Positions 1-10,193 of a stretch of 64,000 nucleotides of DNA are shown piece after piece. Each line of letters begins with the position of its first letter. The stretch's first letter is position 1. Below the pieces are notes generated by a model, which had not been told where the DNA came from, did not search any database, and worked only from the letters and a program-made list of their open reading frames with translations. The translations under genes and the position numbers were made by a program. Source of the stretch: Paracoccaceae bacterium (GTDB lineage: Bacteria > Pseudomonadota > Alphaproteobacteria > Rhodobacterales > Rhodobacteraceae); NCBI GenBank assembly GCA_028150825.1, contig JAOGIM010000003.1, positions 55,861 to 119,860 on the forward strand. The letters are read 5' to 3'.

Positions 1-212
1 GATGCAGAAATACTTTGAACCCTAGTTTTTACCAATCTATAGGACCAAACGTAATCCACATTAAACCCACTAAAAAATGCAATCATTTCGACATATATCT
101 AACAACTCTATAAAGGATCTCTGTTAAATTTTTCGATGGCAACTCTGTCTTAAGTAGACAAAATTCTAAAGAAAGGCTAACGGAAATCAACGTAAGACCA
201 TTGGAGGTAAAA

Positions 213-593
213 TTGGCGTTTTTATTAAAACTTTTTAATTCTAAGCCTCAGGTTGCACCAAAACCAAACTGGACGAGCGTTGAGGATCATATAGAAGCAG
301 ATAGCGATTACTATGCGGATAAACATTATTCTACAGTCAAAAGTAAGATCCCAGAACTGGAGAAATTGCAATCTGAAACGAATGTTACAAATGGCCCACA
401 ATCGATAAACTACTTGTCTGAAAGGATCGAAGCCCTCTAACAAGTTTATACGGCCCATAAAGCAAAGCTAAAGGCAAATGAAGATGCTTTTAAAGCAAAA
501 GAGCTTAAATTTTAAGAAGAACGACTACAGGCTGTTAAAACTTCACATGAGCTGTCTAAAAAGTTTTAGCCACTGCATGGTCTAAAAGTTTAA
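213..593 (+). pseudogene. Coiled-coil-like hypothetical protein, broken by in-frame stops
   Basis: A strong Shine-Dalgarno site (GGAGG, 203-207) precedes a TTG start at 213. The first open stretch ends with TAA at 438-440. The same frame continues with lysine-, glutamate- and alanine-rich sequence through TAA at 513-515 and TAG at 567-569, ending with TAA at 591-593. The composition after each stop (for example AHKAKLKANEDAFKAKE) is helical and coiled-coil-like and continues the upstream part, so this looks like one gene of about 126 codons with three nonsense changes and no frameshift. I do not recognise the family. It could instead be a short real ORF of 75 residues followed by chance sequence. 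Confidence 0.45.
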
Positions 594-825
594 ATATGTT
601 CTAAAAATTTTCCAAATACGTTCGCGTAAATTTGTGGCTTGACCCAGCAGACTTAAATTGTCTCTGAACTAAATGCCTGTGTCTAGTCCGGAAGAACTTT
701 GATCACAAAATCTTAAATCAGCTTGTGAACCAACCAGAATTATTTTCTATTTGGGATAGAAAGCCTTCCGACTCAAAAATCTTCAAGCAAATACACAAAT
801 CGCACTAACAAGGTGGATACAAAAA
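594..825. other. Spacer, possible coding debris
   Basis: No intact gene. One plus-strand frame reads protein-like for about 40 residues (LVRKNFDHKILNQLVNQPEL and on) before the next gene, but has no start and contains stops. I do not recognise it. It may be a further fragment of decayed sequence. Confidence 0.25.
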
Positions 826-1128
826 ATGAAAATGATGAGCATAATCTCAGTCATACCAAAAGAGAATGTGATTGAAGACATAACTGACTTAATCACGGAA
901 AGCCGGAAAGACGGTATTGACGGATTAGAAGTTTACAGCATTGTTCATACTCGGGAAGAAGAACTGGTTGTAATAAATCAATGGACTTCAATTGACGCTT
1001 TTATGGATTATGTGAACGGGCCCCATAATATGATCGAAATGATTGCGCACCTTTGCGTTCACTACGATACAGAAAACGTTTGTAGAGCGTATTCAGGTAC
1101 AATAATGCATCAGGAATTTGGGTCCTGA
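826..1128 (+). CDS. Small ABM-like (antibiotic biosynthesis monooxygenase fold) protein
   Basis: A 100-residue protein. The ATG at 826 has a purine-rich ribosome site (AAGGTGG, 810-816). Its length and layout fit the dimeric alpha/beta ABM fold of the YgiN/quinol monooxygenase type: an N-terminal strand (MSIISVIPKENVIEDI), a central VYSIVHTREEELVVINQW strand pair, then a helix with the typical IDAFMDYVNGPH. Such proteins act on quinones or reactive small molecules, or have no catalysis. The substrate is unknown. It stands alone between two broken genes, so context gives no help. The fold assignment is moderate and the function open. Confidence 0.5.
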   Translation: MKMMSIISVIPKENVIEDITDLITESRKDGIDGLEVYSIVHTREEELVVINQWTSIDAFMDYVNGPHNMIEMIAHLCVHYDTENVCRAYSGTIMHQEFGS

Positions 1129-1194
1129 ACCAAGCTAATAAAACATGAGCTTCAGTGGTTATTAAAACTTTATATTAAAGACTTATTGAAAAGA

Positions 1195-1941
1195 ATGACT
1201 ATTTATAAAAATTGACACTATTGCGACAGGACGAATTGGTGGGTTTTTAGCGGTTAAACTGGCGTCAAGAGGTCATAAACTGGTAATAACCGCACTTAGA
1301 GCACACCTGAAAGCTGTCAAATCAAGAGGTTTGGCACTCCAAGATCAGCAAAATTAGAGAACGAAATAGCCTTGGATTGCAATCGAAAGTCCTTCTAAAG
1401 TTGGTAAAGTGGATGTTAACATATTTTGCAATAAGGGTGACAGGATAGACGCTGCCGCTCAGGCATGTTCTCCAATGCTAAAAAAAACATCATCGTCATT
1501 CCATTCTTAAATAGTGTGAAGCATAGGATGAGTTGCCCAACCATCTTTCTGGTAATCATGTGTCAAAACGCATTGTAGGTGTTTAAACTACAGTTTTGAA
1601 ATCAGACGCCATTAAACAGACAGGCGCTTTGATGTGAGTCTATGTGAGCCTGGGAGAATTAGGTCCGCACCCAACTGGCAGATCTCTGTAAAGGCGTGAT
1701 GCCAGAAAGTGCAATTTTATTTTGGGCCAACGACATTTAACTTTCAAATTAAATGGTAGAGAAAACTGAGGCCTTGATTGAAAGTCTTCACTCAAGCATG
1801 CGTGCCTCTAATGCCATCATTTTGGAACATGGAAGTCCGCTTGAGCTTATTTGGGTATCACGTACCATTAAACGGGTGGCCAAAAAAAGTGGGACCAATA
1901 ATCCTTTAAAATCCGCGCTAAATAACTTACTGACACCTTAA
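1195..1941 (+). pseudogene. 2-dehydropantoate 2-reductase (ApbA/PanE family), decayed
   Basis: Reading across frames recovers the family from end to end. The NAD(P)-binding start appears at about 1211 (IATGRIGGFLAVKLASRGHK, the GxGxxG-type loop). A middle segment resembling the VDVVLFCVK strand lies near 1411. The C-terminal helix domain is in the open stretch 1753-1941 (HSSMRASN then SPLELIWVSRTIKR, matching the family's HSSM...LELEWLSG). The frames at 1211 and 1753 differ and several stops intervene, so the gene is inactive. An intact copy would make pantoate for coenzyme A or be one of the many ApbA paralogues. The upstream boundary is approximate. Confidence 0.7.
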
Positions 1942-2184
1942 AAAAATAGAGTTAAGTCATCACTTTATTAAAAAAGCTTTTCAACAGTCATTACAACCTA
2001 ATATGAAAGCCTTTTAAACTGAAACGAATGATTTGATAGATAGATCATAGACCCATTATTCTTATTGCGATTGCTTTCGCGCTTTTAGTTCGAGAAAATC
2101 CAATTTTTCATTGAATACAAAAATTACTTGGTCTTTAGTTCCTTTCGGATTCTAGCGAAAAAATCTTGGTCAAAAGGAGCCTGC

Positions 2185-3372
2185 TTGTCCCATATTAACG
2201 TTTTCGTTGGAGCATTTTTTACCCAATTTACAGTGATAGGTCTGATGTTCTCCTTTGGCGTCTTTTTCAATGAATTTGAAATTGAATTTGGTTGGTCGCG
2301 AACATTACTGTCAAGTTGTGCAGCAATCGCTTTCTTTGTTATGGGCGTATTAGCTCTGGTAGCAGGTAGAATGAGCGATCGATATGGTCCCCGTCTAGTC
2401 TTAGGCTTTACTGGAACTTTATACGGCATCGGCTTTGCGTTAATCTCACAAGTCTCAGAACCCTGGCACCTAGTCTTGATTTTCGCCACATTCATTGGCG
2501 CAGGCATGGGAACACATGATGTTGTCACCCTCTCAGCCGTTGCCCGCTGGTTTCCGAATGGTCGAGGTTTAATTACAGGCCTTGCAAAAGTCGGAACAGC
2601 TCTGGGTCAGATGATTATGCCCCCACTCGTCGCCCTTTTGATCATATATTATGATTGGCGCACGGCAGTAATTTGCCTGGGCATTATGGCAGCAGTACTT
2701 TTGATTGTTTCAGCCCTGTTGATGACACATCCTGAAGAACAGCAAGAAGAACTGGGCGTCCAGTCCAAACCAGCTAAATCAATAAGCAAATCGCGCCAAA
2801 CAATAGCTTTTAAACAGCTTTGTTTGATCCAATTTTTATTTTTTCCAACATTGATGACAATCCCAACTCATATTGCAGTGCATGGGATGGATTTGGGAAT
2901 GACATCGGCAAAAGCGGCACTTTTTTTAACGTCAATAGGCGGTGCAAGCATTGCAGGACGTTTGATAGTTGGATCGTTTCTGGACCGAATGGGTAGTAAG
3001 AAAGCCTATGTTGCCTGTTTCATTCCAATTATAATAAGCTTGTTTGCGCTCTTAAATATAACTCAATATGAAATTCTATTTGGGTTTATAGCACTCTATG
3101 GGTTTGGGCATGGAGGATTTTTTGCTGTTGTTTCGCCAACTGTGGCAGCTTATTTTGGCATGAAGGAACATGGCGCACTTTTTGGAACTATATTGTTTTT
3201 TGGAACTATTAGTGGATCGATAGGTCCCATCCTTACCGGCTTTGTTTTTGACCACTTTGGAAGTTATGAGATAGCTTTCTGGGGCCTGCTCGGATTGATG
3301 TTGGCAGGACTACTCTTGGTTTTGGCTTTACCGTCAAAAGATATTGACACCAAAAGTGAGCCAAAGAATTAG
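2185..3372 (+). CDS. MFS transporter, monocarboxylate/oxalate-formate antiporter type
   Basis: A twelve-helix major facilitator protein. The A-motif-like loop GRMSDRYGPR lies between helices 2 and 3. A soluble, charged loop (EEQQEELGVQSKPAKSISKS) separates the two six-helix halves, and the second half carries GSFLDRMGSKK. The gene-wide pattern fits the monocarboxylate porter/OFA group, which carry small organic acids. A TTG at 2185 with AAGGAG at 2174-2179 is my start; the frame is open from a TTG at 2128 that lacks a ribosome site. It is a single gene with no operon partner, so the substrate cannot be set. Confidence 0.8.
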   Translation: MSHINVFVGAFFTQFTVIGLMFSFGVFFNEFEIEFGWSRTLLSSCAAIAFFVMGVLALVAGRMSDRYGPRLVLGFTGTLYGIGFALISQVSEPWHLVLIFATFIGAGMGTHDVVTLSAVARWFPNGRGLITGLAKVGTALGQMIMPPLVALLIIYYDWRTAVICLGIMAAVLLIVSALLMTHPEEQQEELGVQSKPAKSISKSRQTIAFKQLCLIQFLFFPTLMTIPTHIAVHGMDLGMTSAKAALFLTSIGGASIAGRLIVGSFLDRMGSKKAYVACFIPIIISLFALLNITQYEILFGFIALYGFGHGGFFAVVSPTVAAYFGMKEHGALFGTILFFGTISGSIGPILTGFVFDHFGSYEIAFWGLLGLMLAGLLLVLALPSKDIDTKSEPKN

Positions 3373-3640
3373 ATAATTAGTATATTTCTAAATTTCTGTT
3401 GCGCAGAAAACAAATTTTTCTATCTACTCCTTTAAAATGAGTTTGATTTGGAAAACGCCTCGTAGGATATATGAAATATACGCCAGCCGAATAACTTTTC
3501 AGTGACATCATCTGGAACACCCTTTAGTCAAAGCAATAAATTAGATACAAATGTCAATTTGAGTACTACAAAATTCATTTGGATTGTGACAAACTTAAAC
3601 CTAACAAAATAAATTAGGCTATTCGACAAAAGGGCTGGTA

Positions 3641-4024
3641 ATGAAAAACACCGCAGACTATTTCACGCGCATCATTCTAGCGGCAATTTTGATTGTCTTC
3701 GCGACAAAAGCATCATCAGATTATAACAAAGGCGACAAATTTCGGTGTAAGTCTCAACTGGCCGTTAGGGTGTTTCAAAAACCTCACCATCTTAGTGAAA
3801 TGAAACCCCAAGAGTTTACCCTGACAATTACCCAAAACTCGATCAAATTTTATTCCAAGGCTCATTTGTCGTCAACCAATATGAAAGTACACTACCTCGT
3901 CAACAGCTCTTTGGCGGCTTATAATGAATACAGTAACTTTAGCCTTGATATGGGAAAATTCCACTATGCAGATGCCTATTCGTTCGGCGCGGCTTTGATA
4001 ACAGGAACCTGCAAAAAGCTGTAA
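3641..4024 (+). CDS. Secreted hypothetical protein
   Basis: A 127-residue product with a clear N-terminal signal: charged MKNTADYFTR, then a hydrophobic stretch IILAAILIVFATKASS with likely cleavage near residue 26. The mature part is beta-rich and has two cysteines (FRC and GTC) near its two ends, which could form a disulfide in the periplasm. I do not recognise a family. The ATG is preceded by a weak site (AGGGCTGGTA). It stands alone between the MFS gene and the DmdA-like gene. Confidence 0.55.
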   Translation: MKNTADYFTRIILAAILIVFATKASSDYNKGDKFRCKSQLAVRVFQKPHHLSEMKPQEFTLTITQNSIKFYSKAHLSSTNMKVHYLVNSSLAAYNEYSNFSLDMGKFHYADAYSFGAALITGTCKKL

Positions 4025-4260
4025 TTTAAATAAAATGCACATGTCGTGTTTATACAAAGAAACAGCGTGCTTTATCCGCGGCACAATTTAGACCAATGGA
4101 AATAGTTACTGGAGATATTTTTCTAACGTCTTTCTGAACTTTAAATTAAATCGCGATTTTAATTATTTTGATTGAAGCTTTTAGCGACTCGGTTTATGGC
4201 ACATCGAATTTAAGCACATGAGTGATCTGCTTGAAGTTCATGTCGCAAGGGAGAAAAAAC

Positions 4261-5412
4261 ATGCAGGCAGACAAATTCGGTTTCGGGACACAGATCCGTA
4301 AGTCTCCCTTTTTTGATGCAACGGTTCGTTGGGGAGCAACAGGATTTTCTGTCTATAATCACATGTATATTCCCCGCGACTTTGGATCTGCAGAACAAAA
4401 CTTCTGGAACCTGATAAATGATGCGATTTTGTGCGATGTGGCAGTTGAACGCCAAGTCCAGATTACTGGACCAGATGCTTCAACATTCATTCAAATGTTA
4501 ACACCTCGTGATCTTTCCAAGCTATCGGTTGGTCAATGCAAATATATACTGGTTACAAATGCAGACGGCGGGATTTTGAATGACCCCGTATTGCTGCGTT
4601 TGGCCAACAACCACTTTTGGATGTCACTGGCGGACAGCGATGTTTTACTATGGGCCCAAGGCGTCGCAGTTAACTCAGGACTAGACGTAAAAATCTGTGA
4701 ACCAGATGTCTCACCTCTTCAATTACAGGGTCCAAAATCAGGTGAGATTATGACAGCCTTGTTTGGTAAAAGCATTATGGACCTTCGTTATTACTGGCTT
4801 ATTGAAGTTGAGTTAGACGGTATACCACTCGTCGTATCAAGAACAGGTTGGTCCAGTGAGCTTGGATATGAGATTTACCTTAGAGAAGAGTCATTAGGTG
4901 ATAAATTATGGGAAAAAATTATGGCGGTAGGAGAACCCTTTGGCCTAAAAGCCGGGCATACATCCTCCATCCGGCGTATCGAAGGTGGAATGCTATCCTA
5001 TCACGCCGACGCAGATATAAATACAAACCCATACGAACTTGGCTTGGATCGACTTGTAAACCTTGATATCAATTCAAATTTTATAGGCAAAGCTGCGCTG
5101 ACGCATATCCGCGATCATGGTGTTAACCGTAAACAAGTGGGTCTTATCATTCAATGCGAACCGTTATCAGGTCCAAACACAACGTTCTGGCCCATTAGTC
5201 AAAGTGGCAAAATCGTAGGCAAAGTAACCTCAGCGATTTATTCCCCAAGGCTGGAACAGAACATAGCTTTAGCTATGGTTTCTTCCAATTGCTCCAAACT
5301 CGGCACAGAGCTAGAAGTTTCTATGTCCTCTGAAACAGTACAAGCCTTTGTAGTACAAAAGCCGTTCTATGATCCAAAGAAGAAGATCGCAAGCCTTTAT
5401 AATAATAAGTAA
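4261..5412 (+). CDS. GcvT-family aminomethyltransferase, DMSP demethylase (DmdA)-like
   Basis: A folate-dependent methyl or aminomethyl transferase of 383 residues. The start is ATG 4261, with AAGGGAG at 4247-4253; an upstream ATG at 4222 lacks a good site. From recall of DmdA it shares YNHM near the N-terminus, then DVAxERQVxIxGPDA, TPRDLS, GGILNDPV, FWMSLADSD, EPDVSPLQLQGPKSGE and YELGLDRLV. It carries SELGYEIYL where, as I recall it, the Ruegeria DmdA has a different sequence, so it may be a paralogue on another methylated substrate. DmdA demethylates DMSP to methylmercaptopropionate with tetrahydrofolate. No dmdBCD genes are nearby, so the substrate remains open. Confidence 0.75.
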   Translation: MQADKFGFGTQIRKSPFFDATVRWGATGFSVYNHMYIPRDFGSAEQNFWNLINDAILCDVAVERQVQITGPDASTFIQMLTPRDLSKLSVGQCKYILVTNADGGILNDPVLLRLANNHFWMSLADSDVLLWAQGVAVNSGLDVKICEPDVSPLQLQGPKSGEIMTALFGKSIMDLRYYWLIEVELDGIPLVVSRTGWSSELGYEIYLREESLGDKLWEKIMAVGEPFGLKAGHTSSIRRIEGGMLSYHADADINTNPYELGLDRLVNLDINSNFIGKAALTHIRDHGVNRKQVGLIIQCEPLSGPNTTFWPISQSGKIVGKVTSAIYSPRLEQNIALAMVSSNCSKLGTELEVSMSSETVQAFVVQKPFYDPKKKIASLYNNK

Positions 5413-5498
5413 CCCAGCTTTGCGCAAACATTGATCTAAACATAGGAGTTAGTGTGAGTGGTTAATCTGATCACTACAAACATTCGAGGGCTAAAATA

Positions 5499-6065
5499 AT
5501 GTTTCGCGCAAGCGTACGGTTTTTTTTGTTTATTTGTGCTGCATCACAAGCATACGGCGCAACCGATTATGAAATACGTCCTGGAACACTGATAGGTTTC
5601 TCGTATATGGTTGCCGGTGTTCCGTTTTATGGAACATTTGTTATCAAACAAAGTAAATTTTCAATAGACTTCAAGAATCCGGAAAACTCTACGCTTGCGC
5701 TTGAATTTGATACCACAAAAAGTACAGCTGGATTTTATCTTGCGACAAAAGCAATGCTTGGCGACACAATTTTGGACTCGCGAAACCACCCAACCATCAA
5801 TTTCTTCAGCACTGATATTGCTCTAGCCGACGGTCAGTTTCTGCTTGTCGGGATGGCAACAATCAAAGGCATCACAGACCGTATAGAAATTACAGTTTAT
5901 CTTGGGAAAAAAATAGAAACATACCGAAAAGCACCACAAGAAATTTCATTTTTATTCAATACTTCTTTCAGTAGAGAAAAATTCAGAGCAAATGGTTTTT
6001 CAAAACTTGTTGGAGACACAATAGAGTTGCGTGACGAGGTAATTTTGTATTTAAAGAAGGAGTAA
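5499..6065 (+). CDS. YceI-family periplasmic protein
   Basis: A lipocalin-like YceI domain protein of 188 residues. A signal peptide (FRASVRFFLFICAASQAYGA) is followed by the family's opening YEIRPGTLIGFSYMVAGVPFYGTF. The later core has LDSRNHPTINFFSTDI and the ATIKGITDRIEITVYL strand, both typical. Members bind isoprenoids or other amphiphiles in the periplasm and are often near cytochromes; here no such partner is adjacent. It has its own start 86 bases after the DmdA-like gene. The physiological ligand is unknown. Confidence 0.8.
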   Translation: MFRASVRFFLFICAASQAYGATDYEIRPGTLIGFSYMVAGVPFYGTFVIKQSKFSIDFKNPENSTLALEFDTTKSTAGFYLATKAMLGDTILDSRNHPTINFFSTDIALADGQFLLVGMATIKGITDRIEITVYLGKKIETYRKAPQEISFLFNTSFSREKFRANGFSKLVGDTIELRDEVILYLKKE

Positions 6066-7070
6066 TAAAATCTCTCAAGGCATGTTCTTGAATAGACATT
6101 TTTTATATAGTACAAATCCTAGTTCATTTTTATATTTTGAGTAACGTACACAGGGAAAATCCCAGTAGCTCAAACAAACTTATACCCAATCCCAATGTAA
6201 AGAAATATACATAAATACTCAAGGTAGAGGATAGTACTAGGCATACGCATATGTCCACGCCTCAAAAATTAATGAAAGTTAAAGGTGTGTATAATTCACC
6301 AAATCTTATAGATAATTACGGCGCTGATGGAAGCTATTTCGATACCCTGTTCGACGCCAACGGTATTTTTAATAAGGTATTATAATAATAGCAATAGTCC
6401 TGCAACGACGGAAGGTGATAATGGCATACAGGAAGAGATGGAACGCTAAATGCACACCATTCACGTAAATGGTGTTAGAGGTGAAGCTCAAGATCAAATC
6501 GAAGCCCTAAATAGCACTCAAGAAAGCGATGTTTATTAAGTAAAAAGTGAACTCAGGCTCGCAGTGTGGGAAGCAATTCCAAACGAAGATTATGATTTAA
6601 GCGTATACGCTGATACGCTGCATATTTATAATAACGACAGAACATACCTATCTTCTAAATTAGAATATTTGGGAATTTGATTTTGAATTTGGGCCTGACG
6701 GCGGCCCGCTTACCCCTGAGTGGATAAATAGCACCTGAACAGTTAAGAGTATTCAGGCCAGAAATCCATTAGGAAACTCACTTTATTAGACATATTTTAA
6801 TATAGTCTTATCCAAACCCGATTAAGCGACTTTGCGAAACATGTTTCAAGATTGCAACGGTGAGCTTTTTGTCTATATATCCGACGGTCCATTACCATTG
6901 ACCTATGTCATGCCCACAAGTGACGAGCAGACGCAAATGATGGAGCCACATTATATCAAATGGATTTTCATAATCAACTTTGACCTTACCACAGATGAAA
7001 TCAGCCTTGAGGATGTGTCCTCTATTATTACCTAAAAACTTGACCTTACAGCACAAATGGAATTGGTGAC
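6066..7070. other. About 1 kb of unrecognised coding debris
   Basis: No intact gene. Several plus-strand stretches read protein-like but in changing frames with stops. They include one from ATG 6251 (MSTPQKLMKVKGVYNSPNLI), one near 6450 (HTIHVNGVRGEAQDQIEAL), one near 6680 (FEFGPDGGPLTPEWIN), and an ORF at 6832-7035 containing CNGELFVYISDG. Taken together they suggest one decayed gene of about 250-270 codons. I cannot name the family. Confidence 0.35.
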
Positions 7071-10000
7071 CTACCCATTACTTTCTAATGATACACGGCT
7101 CGACTGCCGCGCAAAAATTCGAAGCTTTATTCGTTTCATAAAGGCATCCAAATTCGCTCCAAGCACCAATAATGCAGGTGTTGCAAGCAAAGTAAGTATA
7201 GTGGCAAACGTTAGCCCACCAGCAATTGTACTAGATAAATCCGTCCACCACTGGGAAGACGGTGCACCTGACAAAATAGTTCTATCCCCAAATTGGATAG
7301 TCAACCCAAACACCATCGGCAACAGCCCCATAATGGTAGTTACTGCCGTCAGCAACACTGGCCTAAACCGCGCAAGACCCGCATGGAATGCCGCATTCGT
7401 TGCCTCGTAGCCCTTTGCACGATATTCATTAAACGTATCAATCAAAACAATGTTATTGTTTACAACAACGCCCGCCAGCGCAATAATCCCCAAACCAGAC
7501 ATAACAATGCCAAACGGCCGATCCATCAACCATAAGCCTAAAAATACTCCGCCAGAAGACAAAATAATAGCAGACATTGTTACAAATGTTTGCCATACAG
7601 AATTGAACTGGATGAGCAGCACGAGGATCATAAGGCACATCGATAGAGAAAATGCTTGAGCAAAAAACGCACTTGTTTCCTCAATATCTTCACTTTCACC
7701 TCCAAAAACAATGGAACTGGAAAGAGGGATGTAGTTACTATCCGCTATGATGTCCTGGAGCGTTTCCAATTGTGTGGCCGGCAAAAGGCCTTGTTTTACA
7801 TCAGCATCGATCGAATAAAAACGTTTGCCATTCTTGCGTTCAATATCACCACCTTTGGGCTGCGGCATCAATTTAGCAAAGACCGACATTGGGACATAAT
7901 CTCCCGAGGCCGTTGGAATGCGCAGTTCTTCCAAGTGATCAAGATTACGCTGATCTCCGGGGAACCGCAGTTTTATGTCTAATTCGTCATCGACATCATC
8001 AGGTCGATAGTCAGAAATACTCACACCTTCTGTAAGCAGTTTAATCATATTTCCAAGTGCATCTATAGATACTCCGTGGCGGCTGGCCTCGTCACGGTCA
8101 AATTCTATGGTCCACTCGATTCCAGGCAATGGCCGCGTGTCCTTAATATCTACAAATCCTCCAATTTCAGCCATCAAACCAACAACAGTATCTGTGGCTA
8201 GTGCTGCCTGTTCCAGATTGTTATCAAATATTTCAATATGTATGGGCGCCCCGCCACCCGGACCGCCTTCTTCTGCTTGAATATTTACTTTAATACCAGT
8301 TACGCCTTCGAGCCGTCTGCGCATTTCATCTATTAATATACTGGCTTTTTCTCGTTTCTGCCAGTCGTCAAATACAGTGCGTATGGACCCAATCGAGTCT
8401 CTGGGAGCCGATTCATCAGACCCTAATCTCGCATATTTCGCAGAAATACCCTTTAAATCGAGTACTCGGCTTTCAGCCTGGCGTAAAAGAGCGTCGCGTT
8501 CATCTGCCGCAAGATCACCACGCGCCAAAACTTGGATTGCAGCTTGTTCTGGCTCAACATCAGGAAAGAAGGTAACCCCTAAACCAGCCGAAAAGTATCC
8601 GCCAAAGGCTACGGCCATAAAACACACGACGAATAATATAACAAGCATGGGGTATCGAACCGCGCGCTTGAGAACCCAGCGGTAGGAACGTGGGGCTGAA
8701 TGATGTGCTGCACCACCAAAAGTCGCCTTTTTACCAAACATACCCCCTAAGACAGGGATAAAAACCAATGCCATTAACAAAGAGGCCGATAGGACACATA
8801 TTACAGTAATTGGCAAAAACTTCATAAAGCTACCAACAATTCCTGGCCAAAACAAAAGCGGCAAGAACACCATTAATGTCGTAATAGTAGAGGCAATGAT
8901 TGGCCAGGCCATGCGCACAGCACCTTCGCGGTATGCAGTCGCGCGATCCACTGACTGAGCAATTCTTCGGTCCGCATATTCAATTGTTACGATGACCCCA
9001 TCCACTAGCATACCCGCGACAAGAATAAGCGAAAACAACACAACAATATTTAGCGTAATGCCCATGTTGTGCAGTAAAGAAATTCCAATCAGAAAGCTAC
9101 CAGGGATCGCCAAGGCAACCAGGGCAGCGTTTCTCAGGCCAAGACTTGCCACTACGACAATCATAACAATCAAAACGGCCGCAGTTACGTTATTGCCAAG
9201 ATCACTGAGAGTTGATCGAACATTCTTAGATTTATCCAAAAGGTAATTTACTTTGACATCCTCAGACATCAATGCAACTTCCTCATCTATAATTCTCCGA
9301 GTATTCTCCGCAACTTCGATTAAATTGGCTCCAACACGTTTTTTAACATCCAACACCAAAGAGCTCTCACCGTTAACCCGGGAGCGGTTGTCTGCGTCAA
9401 CAAACGCGCGACGGACTGTTGCAATATCTTTGAAATGGATCGTAGTGCCATCGCCTATTTTTATCGGCAAGCTCATCAAATCTTCGATAGTTTCAATAAC
9501 GCCAGGGACTTTTAATGCAAGCCGCCCTGCGCCAGTATCTATTGAGCCAGCCGTTACGAGTTGGTTGTTAGAGGCTACGAGTCCAATCACTAATGCGGGA
9601 TTCAGACCATAACTTTCCATTGTTCCAGCATCAATTAGGACTTCGACCATTTCCTCACGATCACCTCCAATCTCGACTTCTAGAACGCCGTCAACCGCTT
9701 CCAGTTTATCCTTTAAATCACGTGCTGCCAAAATCAGTAACTTTTCTGTCACATTTCCATAAATGGCTGCTGTCAGGATTGGAAAAAGTGATAGAGAAAT
9801 CTCAGTAATTTTTGGATCGTCTGCATTTGGAGGCAAATTTGATTTAGCGTCATCTACCGCTTTGCGAACGTCTTCAAGAACCAAATCAATATCTTCACCA
9901 GCTAGAAACTCGAGCGTGACCGAAGCGTACCCTTCGGTTGCTGCGCTGGTCATTTTATCCAGCCCCGCTACCGAGCGCAGTTGTTTTTCCAGCGGCTTTA

Positions 10001-10193
10001 CCAGGAGCTTTTCTGCATCGGTGGGCGAGATACCCGAATAACTGACCGAGACATATGAGATGGGTATATCGATATCGGGTTCTGCTTGCTTTGGGATATT
10101 GATCCAAGCATTTAATCCAATACCGAATATTATCATAATCATAAAAATGATTGCGCCAGGCCGTTTAAAGGCAGCATGAATGACAGCCTTCAT
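7071..10193 (-). CDS. RND (HAE1-type) efflux permease
   Basis: Inner-membrane proton-driven pump subunit of 1040 residues, the usual length. It opens with FKRPGAIIFMIMIIFGIGLNAW (helix 1), followed by a large periplasmic porter domain, helices 2-6 with GMLVDGVIVTIE, a second periplasmic loop and helices 7-12. The AcrB Asp pair in helix 4 is a single Asp here (VDG), and the helix-10 lysine region reads VVVNNNIVLID, as in many RND subfamilies. Its start overlaps the stop of the adaptor gene by one base (TGATG), so the two are one operon. No TolC-type gene is present here. Substrates cannot be predicted. Confidence 0.9.
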   Translation of the reverse strand: MKAVIHAAFKRPGAIIFMIMIIFGIGLNAWINIPKQAEPDIDIPISYVSVSYSGISPTDAEKLLVKPLEKQLRSVAGLDKMTSAATEGYASVTLEFLAGEDIDLVLEDVRKAVDDAKSNLPPNADDPKITEISLSLFPILTAAIYGNVTEKLLILAARDLKDKLEAVDGVLEVEIGGDREEMVEVLIDAGTMESYGLNPALVIGLVASNNQLVTAGSIDTGAGRLALKVPGVIETIEDLMSLPIKIGDGTTIHFKDIATVRRAFVDADNRSRVNGESSLVLDVKKRVGANLIEVAENTRRIIDEEVALMSEDVKVNYLLDKSKNVRSTLSDLGNNVTAAVLIVMIVVVASLGLRNAALVALAIPGSFLIGISLLHNMGITLNIVVLFSLILVAGMLVDGVIVTIEYADRRIAQSVDRATAYREGAVRMAWPIIASTITTLMVFLPLLFWPGIVGSFMKFLPITVICVLSASLLMALVFIPVLGGMFGKKATFGGAAHHSAPRSYRWVLKRAVRYPMLVILFVVCFMAVAFGGYFSAGLGVTFFPDVEPEQAAIQVLARGDLAADERDALLRQAESRVLDLKGISAKYARLGSDESAPRDSIGSIRTVFDDWQKREKASILIDEMRRRLEGVTGIKVNIQAEEGGPGGGAPIHIEIFDNNLEQAALATDTVVGLMAEIGGFVDIKDTRPLPGIEWTIEFDRDEASRHGVSIDALGNMIKLLTEGVSISDYRPDDVDDELDIKLRFPGDQRNLDHLEELRIPTASGDYVPMSVFAKLMPQPKGGDIERKNGKRFYSIDADVKQGLLPATQLETLQDIIADSNYIPLSSSIVFGGESEDIEETSAFFAQAFSLSMCLMILVLLIQFNSVWQTFVTMSAIILSSGGVFLGLWLMDRPFGIVMSGLGIIALAGVVVNNNIVLIDTFNEYRAKGYEATNAAFHAGLARFRPVLLTAVTTIMGLLPMVFGLTIQFGDRTILSGAPSSQWWTDLSSTIAGGLTFATILTLLATPALLVLGANLDAFMKRIKLRIFARQSSRVSLESNG

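Noticed and set aside
2124-2528. 134-codon minus-strand frame inside the MFS gene
   Set aside because: Shadow of the plus-strand MFS gene, whose helices and motifs are continuous; the antisense frame has no recognisable domain.
7057-10041. Several plus-strand frames across the RND permease
   Set aside because: They lie opposite a full-length RND gene with complete motifs and read as low-complexity Ser/Thr/Pro-rich shadow sequence.
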